Notes under the pieces: model-generated | The model's database searches: none | What the model was told of the DNA's origin: nothing | The model's input: only the letters and a program-made list of their open reading frames with translations | Shown: positions 21,950 to 34,289 of the stretch, in pieces | Position numbering within the stretch: the first letter of the stretch is position 1 | How the letters are laid out: every line of letters begins with the position of its first letter | NCBI GenBank assembly: GCA_951640195.1 | Contig: OX621163.1 | Location: 3,596,001 to 3,660,000 of the forward strand | Direction: 5' to 3' | DNA length: 64,000 nt | From: Porpolomopsis calyptriformis | Taxonomy: Eukaryota > Basidiomycota > Agaricomycetes > Agaricales > Hygrophoraceae | Position numbers and translations under genes: made by a program

Positions 21950-24609
21950 GCAGGCTACTAACCTGTTATCCTCAGAAGTGTTTGAGGCTTTAGATAGAGA
22001 TGTGAAAGATATGTCAACCTAGATGCAGTGTTGGGAGTGAAGGTGAAATGTAAGTGATTCAAATGCTAATTGATCTGCCAGTGTTTCTCATATGTTTAAA
22101 AGCTTCTCCTTAGGTGGGGTGAGATAATTGAGTGCAAGCTTAATTTGCCTAATTGTGAAGATCCTCAGATTTGGAAAGGGATCAAGGCAGTTTTTGAGTT
22201 TTTCGAAGACAAGGATATTTCTTCTGATGAGACCAAGACAGAGTCTACATTTCCCACCTGTATGGAAATCCACTGGGTCTGGAAGCACTAGGTGAATAAT
22301 GATATCTCACAGGTCAGGCATTCTATAGCTGTTCCCAGTCGAGCATTAGCTAAGGCATCTACAGATCATGCATTTTGTGGATCGACATTATCAATACCAT
22401 ACAACCAGTGGGTCTTTGAAATGTGGAAACACACCTCTCTGACATCTCTTGGAATCAAAAACTGTCAACAGCACCTGCAATCCAAAGGCAGGTCTTCCCC
22501 TGAATGTTTATAGTCCCAACTTGGTACCAGAAGCACTACTTTCACTTCAACTACATGATCCCATCCCTCTCCCTCTTGTGCCTTCAGATTGCTGACAGTT
22601 TAATTCACTCTTGTTCAACTCAAGTGTTATCATCTGCCTGTGATGATTTTAGGGTTCTCACACACATATTCAAAATCTTAAGTAGCAGAATTAGGGATAC
22701 CAATTCTTATAACTCATCTGTCTTAACTGTTTAAACATTGTAACTCATCAAGGTTGATACTATCAATATGTCTTCAACCAATACAATTCAGCCTCTAGAG
22801 TTTGGCTACATCATTATACTGCATGCCAATAATACCATTCTAAAAACTGTTGGTTATTACCATACTATTAGCTTTTTGCCTGAAACCGTGTTGCACAATG
22901 ACACCATGATCTGCTTATGGTTGGGATCAGGTGAATAGATATTTCTCTGGAACAACCACACTCATAACTCTCAAAAGTTCATCCAAATTTTGAAATACAA
23001 GCATACCTCATTAGCTGAGGAAGGTATAATGGTCAAATTGGGGGAGTAAGTTTGATCCTACACAGTGAGTTTAGGAATGAAAGTTTGAAATTCTTTTGCT
23101 AGTCTCAACTCTCAGCATGCTTCACTAGTTATTACTGCTGGCTCTGGTGTCCAATCAAATCTGCCAACTCCCATCACCTGTGACTTGCTCCAGATCAACA
23201 AACAACTATGCATACTATTCATTCAGCACAATGGCAACTTTGAGATTGCTATTAAGGAGGCGGAGGACTTGTGTTTCAAAACAAGGATACTTCAAGGCAT
23301 AGATAGCCTTGTTTGATTCCTTGAATCCTCTGCAACCTAAAGCAGACAGATTAGTAAGTTGGTTGAGGTTGCCTTGTTTGTGGAGTGGAAGATCTGTCTC
23401 TAAGTGTTGCTGAACTAGTTCATGTATGTAAATCTGGGAAAGGATAAATTAGTGGCCACTAGATAGAAAAAGATGTTACTTTCCTAAATTTCTGAATACC
23501 AATCAGGCAGCCAGTTGAGCCAAGATTGTAGCTTGAGAGACATCACATTTGCCAGTTTCTTGATACATGAAGTCAATGGTAAAGGTGATCCTATGGCATT
23601 TGCTCTGGTTGGCATTTCCTGTGTATCAGCTTAGGAGGATTGATGATTTGAAGAAACTACATCTATACCTCCAATATGTCTTTGACTTGTACTAAATGTA
23701 ATCCACACTCTGGTGGTTAGTCCAGCATCAAGCGATGAAGGTGGGTGACCTTACTATACAGACCAGCAAGTTGCTATTGCCATCAATCTAGATACAACCT
23801 CGGCTGTGGAATGCTATCCTCTTCCATGCACTGAATTTGCATCCACAGTGAAGTTGCTAGACTGCAACATCTGATAATCAGAACCTTGGGCATTTGCATC
23901 AGTGGAGTTATTGACAAGGGAAATTTGATGAGACCAGATATACCTATCATATCCACAAGGAGAGGTGATCAACAATCTGCCGTAGATGATCTGGTTATCC
24001 AGGATTACATGTATAGTCCCCAAAACTCAAGATCTATGGAACAATGCATAACCAGTTGGACAGGTAGGTACTAGTGTTATCTATTGAACAATATGCTATC
24101 AGTAGTGCCTCTGATCAGTTGGACAGGCTGGTACTAGCTTTATCTATTGAACAACACACTGCTAGTAGCCTCCCTGACTGGCCAGACAGGGCCATTGTTT
24201 TGGATTTATAGATTAGCGCGATCACAGTAAATGCAAATCCAGTTCACCACACCTCATTATCCTGCCTTTTCATCTTTACTGAGGTCCCCACAACTGAATT
24301 GAAAAACACAATTGGTCAATTGCATTGTTCCATGTGGACTCATGTTGATACTTTATTCTTGCAGATTAACTGATTCTGCACTACAATAGCTTGGAACACC
24401 AACCATGGGTTCTCATCTTTACCATGTAAATCTGCCTCAGGAAAGACACACGAGAGGGGGCAAAGGCCCTTTCGAAGACAGAGATAGGTCAACTCCAAGG
24501 CATGTACTTGTAACATTACACTTACTTAATGCAGTCCAATCACAACAAATCAAACCCCCTCCTTAGCAGATGGAATCATCTTCCTTTTTACTCCCTTGAA
24601 CACACAGCC
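21950..24609. other. Unassigned degenerate sequence
   Basis: Short ORFs only, none with recognisable motifs. The minus-strand stretch at 22088-22288 (GKCRLCLGLIRRN) looks faintly protein-like but is not identifiable. Near 24060-24170 the text GGACAGG-TACTAG-TTATCTATTGAACAA occurs twice as a local duplication. Confidence 0.45.
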
Positions 24610-25700
24610 ACAATATCATCACCATCTGGTTTGATAACACCAGAAAATATCTTGCCACCTGTGCATTAGATGGGATGGTCACTATTTACACTATCAATCA
24701 GAGCTGACTCATGCATTTCTTGGATTTTAATGAGACACCATCCTGTTTGAGCTAGGTTCCCAGTATGCCTGGCTACTTTGCAATTGTCATTGGCTTCATG
24801 ACTAGAAACTTGCAGTTGGTGACCTTCAGTCAACAGGATGTGAGTTGGTCTTCCACTGAGTCATTGATTCAAAGTTGACTTTATTTATGTCATAGCCAGT
24901 TATCATGTATGACATTTAGCCCAGTAGTATATACAGCATAGTCTCTGCAATATCCCAAAGAGATAGATCACTGATTACAGCTGTTGGCAGCAAAATCAAT
25001 GTCTGGATCTATGACAATATTGAAGGTAAGGGCATTTCTCACTATGCCAGCATACCCAGGTATTGTCCTAAATCCTCTGATTTCCAGGTACTTGGATGTC
25101 ACTTCATGACATTTCCTTTGCAGAGGGTGAAGGCCCTTCTGCAGAAGTGAAAAGTCTGATCTATCTAGACAACTGTGCTACTGCCATCATTCTTGCTGAT
25201 GCTATGATTATGTAGGTGCATGGATGATGCTCTTACCATGGACACTGAACCTACCATTTCCTTGAGCTATGTTAATCTTATCAAGGGCCAGTTGGAAGCC
25301 ACCATCCAAGCTACCAGTCTCATGTAAGTTTCACACACCTTTCACCTGCATAATCCCAAGCTGGTTCAGATCTGGAGCAGCTACCCTAGGATGACAGCTC
25401 ATTCTGTCCATTTCCTGACATTGTTGCCTAACAGTAATCAACCAGTGCTACTGTATCTCTGTATTTTGAAGCCCAATACCAGATGTGTGACTTCATTTAT
25501 TGAAAGATGCTTCTATTCTGGTGGCTGAAGGCACAGAAGGCAACATGTGCATTTGGACCTATAAAACACATCAAGTTTTAGCATTATTAGACCTAAGAGA
25601 CACTAGTGGGTGCATTTTAAACTATCCACTGTGTTTGAATGTGATGATACTGTATAGGTGTTGTGCACCTGAATCTTTTGATGGTTGGTTCCTGAGCTGA
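24610..25700 (+). pseudogene. WD40-repeat-like pseudogene
   Basis: Disconnected plus-strand stretches read like WD40 propeller blades: RKYLATCALDGMVTIYTIN (about 24640-24700), SFAEGEGPSAEVKSLIYLDN (about 25110-25175) and LVAEGTEGNMCIWTYKT (25520-25570). Stops, frame changes and intron-like gaps separate them. WD40 domains are common in basidiomycete regulators and STAND proteins, but no NACHT or other partner domain is visible. Recognition is by pattern only. Confidence 0.4.
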
Positions 25701-26949
25701 TTGATGCTCTGGGTCTTCTCAAATTCATTCTGGTGATTAGGTTGTTTGGGACCCAAATGATCTCAGATTCATCCTGGCAGGAGCCATTAAAATGCCAACA
25801 GTGGATCCTATTCACAGACAAGGGTTCAACACATTGTGCATGCAGGTAAGCTGTTGCTTATATGCAGGACGTATCTACTCACTAGTGAGTTTAGGGCCTT
25901 TCAAGGGTAGCTTGATTTCTATTCCATTTCCACATCACCCTTTTACTATTCCTCGCCCTCCATGCTATTATCAATGTGAGCTAAGAATGTTGCTTCTTGT
26001 CACTCAGGCTTACTCCTAGCAGCAAGCATGCATTCACTTAAGCAGACATGGTCTGGTCAGACTAGTTGCAGAGCGAGAATACTTTGATACCTGACAAAAG
26101 GTTATAACAGATGATTAAATGTATATTGAGTGTAGTGCTGTACATAACTGTGAACCCAACCTGTTATGATTCACATTGTATCATGATTGTCCATGTAATT
26201 TATAAGATGTGTTCCTGTGTCAACCCATCAACCCCAGGTAAAGGTGGAGAAACTGGCATAGCCAGGAGTCGATAATTGTCTGACAGCCTTCACACACCTA
26301 CATTATCTAGTATTAGGATAGTTTGCTGTCTATAACTCTTTCACCTTCTCCAGCTTACTTATTAATAAAGCATTCCATTAAGCTGGACTGCTTTAGTGGG
26401 GCCAGTCTATCAGAGAAGGAATTGTCAGCTCTGATTGTGAAGTGCTGCTGCTGTTATAGGTATATGACAAGGAGCTTAGTTGAATGGCACAACTGTGAGG
26501 AAATGAATGAGCCTGATTTTATTTACTTAACTATTAGAACAAAAGTTAATCCCTACTGTATAGGATATTAAGTACTCAGAAACTTGAAACTTCTTTCTCA
26601 GTTGCTTTGCAAACTTAATGAAATTAAATATTGTATGGTACTATACACCAATAGAAATGCAGATAAACAGAGAAACATACTAATTCTGGCAGCTACAAGT
26701 GATGGCTCAGGATACAGCTAAAGTTCTACTTTGACAAGTAGTTCCCATGTCTCCTATGGATTTTTGTTGATAAGTGGGCATTGTGGGACAAAGATATAGG
26801 AGTATTCACTCTAAGAAGTAACACTATTCATGGGTCACTTTGGGGGTTCCATTTTATTGCACTGATGTTACCAGCCAATTGTGCTGAAGGTGACTGAAAG
26901 CCCACATTGCTGAGCAACATTCCCAACATGAGAGATATCATGTTGTGCT
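25701..26949. other. Unassigned sequence
   Basis: Nothing recognisable. An 82-codon plus ORF at 26323-26571 lacks motifs and similarity to neighbouring families. Confidence 0.45.
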
Positions 26950-27259
26950 TGTTGTAGTAGCACGAATGCAATCAGAATCATCAGACTTCTTTTCCATCAG
27001 AACAAGAAAAGAGAAACATAAACTCACAACTATTGAGCTGACTGTTCATGCCTATATTCCCTAAACTCTCAGCAGAGGCACGCAATGGATTCAACCCACA
27101 ATAGAACTTCTTTGTAGAAGTCAAACTTAACATGGAAGGAATCATTACCCTTTATGAAGATGTTCCTGTCAGAACCTTTTTCTATATCCTCTTAGACCTA
27201 TTAAGCTCCAAGGCCTGCCTTGTGATCAATGAAAAGACTTGCAACTACAGTTGTGACAA
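26950..27259 (+). repeat. Truncated end of element X (copy 3)
   Basis: About 310 bp match 62387-62696 closely, from GTAGTAGCACGAA to the terminal GTTGTGACA at 27259. It includes ATGCCTATATTCCC..., the start of the outward-reading ORF, stopped by a TAG after about 18 codons. The left junction (about 26950) is a truncation. The right end is the true element terminus and abuts hAT transposase sequence. Confidence 0.85.
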
Positions 27260-28868
27260 TTGAGAGAGGGAGCTTTTCATCATTTTCAACAAGTATCTGC
27301 AAAGAAAGTCAGATATCAAGGAGACGACAGTATGCAAGATAATGGGCAGTCTAGCAGGTAAGAACAGCACAAATAACTGCTAAGATTATTAAAGAATTGG
27401 TCAACTGGACTTCACATAGAAGTGCAAGGACATAGATCTTGCTCTGAAGCCAACCAATCAGTTTGCTTACTTGGTTTGCATGCTGTAGGAATGATGTAGC
27501 ACTCTTCAAGAAGTCTCCAACAATGAGATTATTATAATCTACATATTAAGCTTTAATACTGATTTACACGGCACAACAAAGACTACTGTACCTGATAGGC
27601 ATAGCAGTCAGGTGTGACAATATGTGGAAACTTCGCCTTCACCATCTTGTGGGCTTTAAGTGACTTGCCTGAAGCATCAGACATGAATGCAATGACAGTA
27701 ACACCCCAGTTTCCTTCCAGTTCATTGAGCACTTCAAGTGTGTGCTGAAAGAGATTGTTAGTAGTCTTCCTCTCTGCTGAAGCATCATATACTCAGACTG
27801 TATGTGTCTTTCAAGACCAGCCTTTGATTAGTTTCGGAAGGAGTACATAGGTTGGAATAAAACAGACCTGGCCATTACATGATACTATGAACACAATAAA
27901 ATGGTAGTGATTACCACCTATCCATCCATCACATGAAACTGTGGCCTTGAAACCATGAGCTTGCTCCTTGGCATCCTCCTTGAAAGCTTTCAGTGTTGCA
28001 GGAAGCAACTGTTGAGTCAGAACCTTGCATGATGGACATTTCACATTTGGTATCCAGTGTTCGCAGAAAGCCAGCCATTCTGGGTTCTCAACCCATCATA
28101 GAGGGAAGCCAGCACTGGCTGTAAGATGAGCAAGAGTGGTCTCTAATAGAGCTTACTCCCCTTTCAACCACACTACCTCAGTATCTACAAAAATTGAGGG
28201 ACAAGACTGAGATCAGGAGAGATGAGTACATTTTGATAGCTAGGAGCAGTTGGTAGTATTTGATGGAGTTGGACTAGGAGCATGAGACAATGGTACTGAA
28301 AATCTGGGTGTGGGTGAATGTTGGGTGGAGAATGCATCAGTAGATTGGGCTGATGCAAAACTGAAATCCCCAGAGATGGGTCACGAGGCAAAAGTAGCTA
28401 AAGGCCAGGGTACAGGGTGGGTAGTTACTACCTTTGGCCATGTGCAGCTTGGGCTTGCTGCACTGCCCTCAGCAGCTGCTCTGGCTTGGATACCATATGG
28501 CTGATGCTCACAGTTGCAGAGATGACAGGTGAGAGTTGTTGTGTGTGAAATAAGCCAGCCTTAGGCAGGATCACCCTGGCCTTGTGCCCACACTGTTGTA
28601 AGACTCATCAGAAAACTGGTCATATTTACAGTAGTAGAAACATACCCATGCTTTCTATTATATCTCTTGAATGCACAGACTCCCAGGTGCCTGTAGCAAC
28701 TGTCCCATTATTGGGGGCAATTTCCTTTGCAATTCATGCCTCGAAACATTGCATACACCATACCTTTGCTTTACTGCTGCTATCTGTAGAGTCTGGGGTC
28801 TTAGTTGTATACCCTGGATGGTCATGAAAAAAGGCTCTCCACTAGCCACATTTTGTGGAGGGAGGCAT
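27260..28868 (-). pseudogene. hAT-superfamily transposase pseudogene
   Basis: Minus-strand remnant with several exons. It begins ATGCCTCCCTCC at 28868 and shows a BED-like zinc-finger start (KAKVWCMQCFEA), then a linker with LLRAVQQAQAAHG. The catalytic core has ATVSCDGWIGGNHYHFIVF, NWGVTVIAFMSDASGKS and HIVTPDCYAYQ, and then VGDFLKSATSFLQHA and AVLTC-stop-TAHYLAYCRLLD. These are hallmark blocks of basidiomycete hAT transposases, which act by DNA cut-and-paste. Numerous stops and frameshifts are present, and the C-terminal dimerisation domain is missing because the X fragment interrupts it at 27259. Terminal inverted repeats were not found. Confidence 0.82.
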
Positions 28869-29039
28869 ATTGGATATGTAGTAGCTGATGTAGAATGCCA
28901 CTTAAGTACTCAAGCTAAGCTTCCAACAACCCTTTTCCCAGGCTAATAATCAACTGCACAACCTGGGTGAAGCATGTAAGGCTTCTGCTTGGTTAAATAA
29001 ATGTGTTATATACATACTTGTGTAAACTTGCATAACTTA

Positions 29040-29740
29040 GCCTCATTGTATTGTCCTTGTAACCAGCAAGCACCTGCAAGGTTGTGAACTGACGTAAATG
29101 TGGATGGGTGGTCAGCACCTAGATGGCATCACAGCCAACTAATGCCTGTGCAGAGAGGGTCTCAGCCTCATCATATAGTCCTTGTGAGTGGTAAACGCCT
29201 GCAAGGTTGCAAACCAATGTAAGGGTAGATGGGCAGTTAGCACCTAGATGGTCTCAGAGCCAGCCAATGCCCACTTATAGAGGGCTTCAGCCTGGTCATA
29301 TTATCTTTGTAAGTGGTAAACACCTACAAGGTTGCAAACTGATGTAAGAGTGGATAGGCAGTCAGCACCCAGCCCACTTATGGAGGGCTTCATCCTCATC
29401 ATATCATCCTTGAGAGTGGTAAACACCTGCAAGGTTGCAAACCAACATAAGGGTAGATAGGTGGTTAGCACCCAGATGGTCTTGGAGCTAGCCAATGCCC
29501 ACTTGTAGAGGGCTTCGGCCTCATCGTATAGTCCTTGTGAGTAGTAAACACCTGCGAGGTTGCAAACTGACATAAGGGTGGATGGGTGGTCAGCACCCAG
29601 ATAGTCTCGGAGCCAGCCAATGCCCACTTGTAGAGGGCTTTAGCCTCATCATATCAGCCCTGTGAGTGGTAAACAACTGTGAGGCTGTTCACTGATATAA
29701 GTGTGAATGGGTGGCCAGTACTCACCTAGTCTTTGTAGCC
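29040..29740 (-). pseudogene. Tetratricopeptide-repeat pseudogene (126-bp tandem units)
   Basis: Roughly five to six tandem units of 126 bp (42 codons) on the minus strand; for example GATGGTCTTGG at 29474 recurs as GATAGTCTCGG at 29600. Each unit encodes a variant of LGADHPSTLMSVCNLAGVYYSQGLYDEAEALYKWAL, recognisable in parts as DHPSTL, NLAGVY and YDEAEALY. This is the kinesin-light-chain-like TPR common at the C-terminus of fungal NB-ARC proteins. Frameshifts and short deletions break the array, and no NB-ARC or start is visible. Units may have been gained or lost by slippage. Confidence 0.8.
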
Positions 29741-29914
29741 AGCAAATGCTGCTCATCTACCTCACATCCAGTGGGTGGTAGGGAGACCCCAAAACTATAC
29801 CAAAGTCATAAACATTTGACTATTGGCAACTGTTGGTAACTTTCTCATGTTTTACAGTTGGTAACCATGACTCTCAGTTGATAACCAGCACAACACTGCC
29901 ATCTGCTCCATTGC

Positions 29915-30131
29915 TCAAGCTGTCTTCTTCACCCTCCTTGCTGCCTCTTTTTTTTGCAGCCTTAGCTGCCTTTCTGGCTGCCCATCACTCCTCTGCAAAC
30001 TGTCACTCTTCCTCCACCCTCCAGAATTCCTCTGCTCATTTCTCCACTTCCTTGCGCTCTCATCATTCTTCTTCTTCAAGCTGTACTTGCAGCTACACAA
30101 GTTGGGCTTGGATTTCTTTGTGAGTGGGCAT
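29915..30131 (-). pseudogene. Exon 1 fragment of the family B antisense gene (copy B4)
   Basis: Minus-strand ATGCCCACTCAC... at 30131 followed by a Glu/Gln/Arg-rich helix like 14104-13833. The TATATAA promoter motif is conserved upstream (about 30163). Truncated at 29915, so the intron and cysteine exon are gone. Stops are present, for example where the E-rich helix begins. Confidence 0.75.
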
Positions 30132-30300
30132 TGTTAATAAAGAAGAGTGATCAACTAGATGCTATTATATATGTTCCAATTTCAAACTCCAATGATTCTC
30201 CGAAATCTACCACATTCCTAAACTCCAGTTTCTTGGTTATTACCAATTATGGTCAAGTCCAGTATGCAGTCTCAAGGGCTTTCCCTTAAGAGGGAGATAT

Positions 30301-30524
30301 TATTACATCCTAGTTCTGACAACTCTGACAACTCCAAACACTCCAGACTTTTCACATGTCTTTTCTTTATAACATACTCTGTTATCACTATGTCTTAGAT
30401 ATAATTATCTAGTAGGTATATAAGTACCACATTTTTTCCTGTATCTGTAGACAGAATATCAACTAAGTCCTATGTTTACACATCTCCAATCTCCGATATC
30501 AACTCTGAAACTTCAGACCTAACA
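30301..30524 (+). repeat. LTR of family B4
   Basis: Begins TATTACATCC (TGTTACATCC in other copies, a G-to-A change) and ends CAGACCTAACA. About 224 bp and closest to B3. The purine tract AAGAGGGAGATAT precedes it. It abuts the truncated C2 element. Confidence 0.88.
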
Positions 30525-31174
30525 GGCCTCTTCGACCACTGAGAGGGGAGCAATGGGATTGACTTCTGAAGTCAGCTGGGTGGGGGTGGTGGCAGCTGTG
30601 ATGTTGTCATCATCCAGGTACTCTAAATTGAGATTGATAGGGTTCTCAACCAAACTCCTGTACTTGATGAGAGTCTCCCTTGTCATGAAGTCTTGTCATG
30701 TCAAGCCCTCAATGGCTTGACAGTCTTCCAGGATTTGGGAAATGAGGGCATGGGTGGTGACATTTCTGCAATTGATCCAGTTTCATTTCTTTTCTTGCTC
30801 AAGCATCTAGAGTTTGCGCTTGAGCATGTCATAACTGTCCTTCTAAAATATAATACATTTCTCCATTGCTTTCAACTCTGCTTGTAGTTCACAGTTCCAT
30901 TGTCTGATGCTTTCATTATTGACATTTAGGTAGGTGATGGTAACATTGGGATCTTTGGGGGGGGGAGTTGATTCATTTCTGAGAAAGTTGGCAGCAGTGG
31001 TACAAGGTTGTCAGCATAATTGCCTGGAGATAGGGACAGTAGTAGTAGTGGAGGGACTGGGGGTAGGGGAATAGGCACAAGGAGAAGGGATTCATCCTTA
31101 ATAGTAGATAGCAACTTGGCGTTCAGGTTTGGGGGTATGAGTGGTGGGCATTTTGAATAATAATTCTGCGACAT
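30525..31174 (-). pseudogene. Accessory ORF downstream of C2 pol
   Basis: Sense relative to pol. The first part (MSQNYYSKCPPLIPPNLN..., 31174-30926) is Pro/Leu-rich. Frame-shifted from it, YLNVNNESIRQWNCELQAEL and a helical region continue leftwards to the truncation. The same order occurs in C1 at 38550-39262, so it belongs to the family. Function unknown; the helices suggest coiled-coil interaction. Confidence 0.6.
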
Positions 31175-31339
31175 TTTGGCTTAGTGGTCTTGTTATCAAA
31201 AGTGGGGAAAGATTGGATGGAGTCATATCAATAACTCTGAGTTTATAAGTGTCACTCAGATCTAAGAATAGAATCACAAAATGGATAGCTAGAATAATAA
31301 CAAATAAGTTAAGTCACCATTTGAATTGAGTCTTTGTAA

Positions 31340-33533
31340 GTCTTCACAATTTCCTTGGCATATTGTAAGACATTTGATTGTTCTTCCCAAATAGCTTCTT
31401 TGATCAGATAGCCTTTCCATTTGCCTAAATATTTTTGTCAGCATCTAGCTCCGGAGTGTTGTACAATGGATTCAACCTTGTATTCTTCTTCATTCTCAAT
31501 TAGATCTGGGGGAGGTCGAGATGTATCAGTAACATCAGGGTGGAGTGACTTATCTTCAACATTGGGTCTTAGGAGTGATATGTGAAAAACTAGGTGGAGC
31601 TTCCAAGTTCTGGGAATATCAATAAGATATGCAAGATCTGACACTTGTTTCAGGATCTTGAATGGTCTAGTTCTTTGGTTATCCAGCTTCTTAGTGGGTT
31701 GAGTCATCTTGATGTTCTTGGTATCTAACCAAACCAGGTCTCTAACTTTGAAGGAGGGAGAGAGTTTCCATTTTTGATTGGCATACTTCTTCATCGATTC
31801 TGCAGCATGTGATAATAATTTGCCAGCATTCTTCTGAGCATGCATGAGACATTCATGGAAGGTGTTGGCTGTAGGGACATTACTCAGGGAATTGATAGTG
31901 ATCAGTAAATGAGGGTGATGGCCATATTCTAGATAGAAGGGTGATTGTGAAGTGGCAGAGTATTGTCAGTTGTTATAAGTGAATTTGGTGGAAGCTAGCC
32001 ATTCAGACCAGTCGTCCTGCATAAAGTTAGTATAGAATTGTAGGTAGACCTCAAGTTCTTGATTTGTTCCTTCAGTCTAACCATCTGTTTCAGGATGATA
32101 AGCAGTAGAGAGTCCAGAAATGGTTCCTAGGAGTTTGTTGAGGGCTTCCATGAATTTCAATAGAAATTGAACTCCACAATCAGAAATAATCTTCTTTAGC
32201 CATTCATGGTGTTTCCAGATGTGATCACAGAAGAGTTAGGTAGCACCTTCTGATGAGAGATTAGAAGTCATTGGAATAAAATGGGCACATTTTGTAAATC
32301 GATCAATGACTACCATCATGGCATTGTATCCAAGCAAGTTATGCAATTGAATGATGAGATTGATGGTTATCTCAGTCCATGGTTCAGTAGCAGGGGGTAT
32401 TAGTTGTAGAAGTCCTGTCAGCTTTGAGGGGTAGGTCTTGTTCTGTTGACAAGCAGGGTAGGACTGTATGTAGTTGATAATGTCTTGAGAGATGCCTTCC
32501 TAAACAAAGTTTTGGAGCACTAGCTCCTTTGTCTTCTCAATGCTAGGGTGTCCAGCATGGGGGTAGGCATGGGACAGTCATATTATGTCTGTGTGTAAAG
32601 ATACTTCCTCCAGCACCACAATCCGACCTTCAACATCATGAACTAACCCATCGGCTTGGTCCCAAAACAATGAGGCATCCTCTATTTTTTGTAAGATCTT
32701 GTCCAGTATTGGTAGCTTGAGGTGTAGTCTTGTGAAAAAGTCTAGTTTTGAAAGTTTGATAATCAAATTGATCCAATGGTCTTCTGCAATTGAAACTTCA
32801 TTTTCCACCTCACTTTTACCTTTATTGAAATAGTCCAGATGTCTGGATAAACCATCAGCCTTGTTCTTTCTCCCTAGGATGTACTTGATTTTGTATTCAT
32901 ATCTTGATAGAATCTCTTACCAATAAGCATATCATCCAAATAATACATGAGTGATACTGAAATATTTGAGGGTAAGACTATTAGTATGGAACCTTCTAAA
33001 AGATGTCGCCATGTCTTGAGATAGTCTATTATAGCTAAGGGCCCAATCTGTTGCACCGATATGTAGTTGTTTCTCTACCAAATTTAAGCTCAACCAGATG
33101 GAATGACACTGTGAGAACACATTTTGGTGGGGAATCAGGTTCATCCCGATGCAGCAGATCAGGCCCTAAAAGCTCAGCATTGTGAGTCAGATACTTCCTT
33201 TCAACAGGGGTTAATGATCTAGAGTGAAAGCCTACAGGTTTCCAGTTGTTTCCATGTAGCTGAGTGTAAGAGTTCTTGATCTTGCAGTACTCACAACCAG
33301 CTGGATACAACCAATATCTATTGGATATGTGTAACCCTGGTACGAGCAGTGGCAAGATATAAAAAGAACTACCTAAATAAGGGTAAATACTGCCTATATA
33401 CTGCTCTCTGGTACAAACACTAATACATAAGGACTACATCCCTAATGTACATACTATAAAAGTAATAACTGTTACACTGAGACAGTATACCTCCCAAGGC
33501 AAATCCAGAGGCATCAGTCTCTAAGCAATATGG
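31340..33533 (-). pseudogene. pol: C2 pol, RNase H end to chromodomain
   Basis: Minus-strand continuation of the C2 polyprotein after the C1 insertion: RNase H (KPVGFHSRSLTPVERKYLTH), tether, integrase zinc and DDE regions, then SPSFKVRDLVWLDTKNIK, TRPFKILKQV and a chromodomain near 31400. Stops and frameshifts are frequent. The 212-bp solo LTR G interrupts RNase H at 33265-33476. Confidence 0.88.
33265..33476 (+). repeat. Solo LTR, family G, TSD CTGAG
   Basis: A 212-bp insertion absent from C1 at the same RNase H site (GGIL-S-QLHGNEW). It has inverted ends TGTAA ... TTACA and perfect CTGAG duplications (33260-33264, 33477-33481). TATAAAA motifs lie near 33354 and 33456. No other copy is in the window; the small size would suit a copia-type or TRIM LTR. 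Confidence 0.85.
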
Positions 33534-33944
33534 TGTCACGGATGTAATTTTTCCTTCTCTCTCTATGTTTGTCATTATAGTTAGTCAGACATGTCTTATC
33601 TTGCTTGGGATTTCCCATGATCGCACTATGAGATTCCCTATAGTCTTATCTTTTTCATTTACCTAAAGTAGGATATATTTCATTTCTGACTACTTATGTT
33701 TCATCCTTTTACATGCTCCACATTGTTATCATGCTTATCTTTTACTTACCACATGTATTCCTCATTGTAACACTAACTCATCTGCAGTAGTGTAGTCAGT
33801 ATATAAACACCCAGTTAGTCATACTCAGACCTTAAGTCTGATTCCTTGTTAGACACCCCAATAACTAGGACTTGAGACCATCATCATCGTCTTGGACAGA
33901 GCACCCAGAAGTAAAACCATCTTGACAGCAACCAGTTTATAACA
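33534..33944 (+). repeat. 5' LTR of C1 with TATA box
   Basis: 411 bp, TGTCACGGATG ... TTTATAACA. TATATAAA at 33800-33807 lies about 34 bases before AAGTCTGATTC (33834-33844), the proposed transcript start. The latter is complementary to the primer-binding site next to the LTR. Confidence 0.93.
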
Positions 33945-33956
33945 AGAATCAGACTT
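33945..33956 (+). promoter_or_regulatory. Self-complementary primer-binding site of C1
   Basis: AGAATCAGACTT adjoins the 5' LTR. Positions 2-12 (GAATCAGACTT) are the exact reverse complement of AAGTCTGATTC inside the LTR. C2 has the same arrangement at 43225-43236. This matches the family A layout with a compensatory base difference. Confidence 0.78.
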
Positions 33957-34289
33957 CCTTCTTGCTCTCTCCTCTCTACTTGATCCACCCTTGCTTTCAC
34001 ACTGGACAACAAAGAAGATCTCTATGATTCTTCTGAATGAAATCCTCTCTCTCAATCACTTTACTTACAAACCCAGCTCTTCCCAGATCCAACAGAGGAA
34101 GCTAGTCAAGCTGCCCCTCTACTAAGTACCTCACACATTTTAGGAGGAACTCAAAGTGAAACAACTCGATTACTCGCCGCCACCCAGTCACAACATCCTA
34201 TCACTCCCCCTACTATCAGGTATCAACCCTTCCTGTTCCAACAACCTACTCAACCTTCTTCACCTTTAACAACACCTTCACTACCACTA

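Noticed and set aside
22088..22288. Minus-strand stretch possibly from a LINE or other transposon
   Set aside because: Only one faint protein-like block (GKCRLCLGLIRRN) and no catalytic motif; not enough to name.
27260..28868. Terminal inverted repeats and 8-bp duplication for the hAT element
   Set aside because: I could not find matching ends on both sides; the left end is lost under the X fragment.
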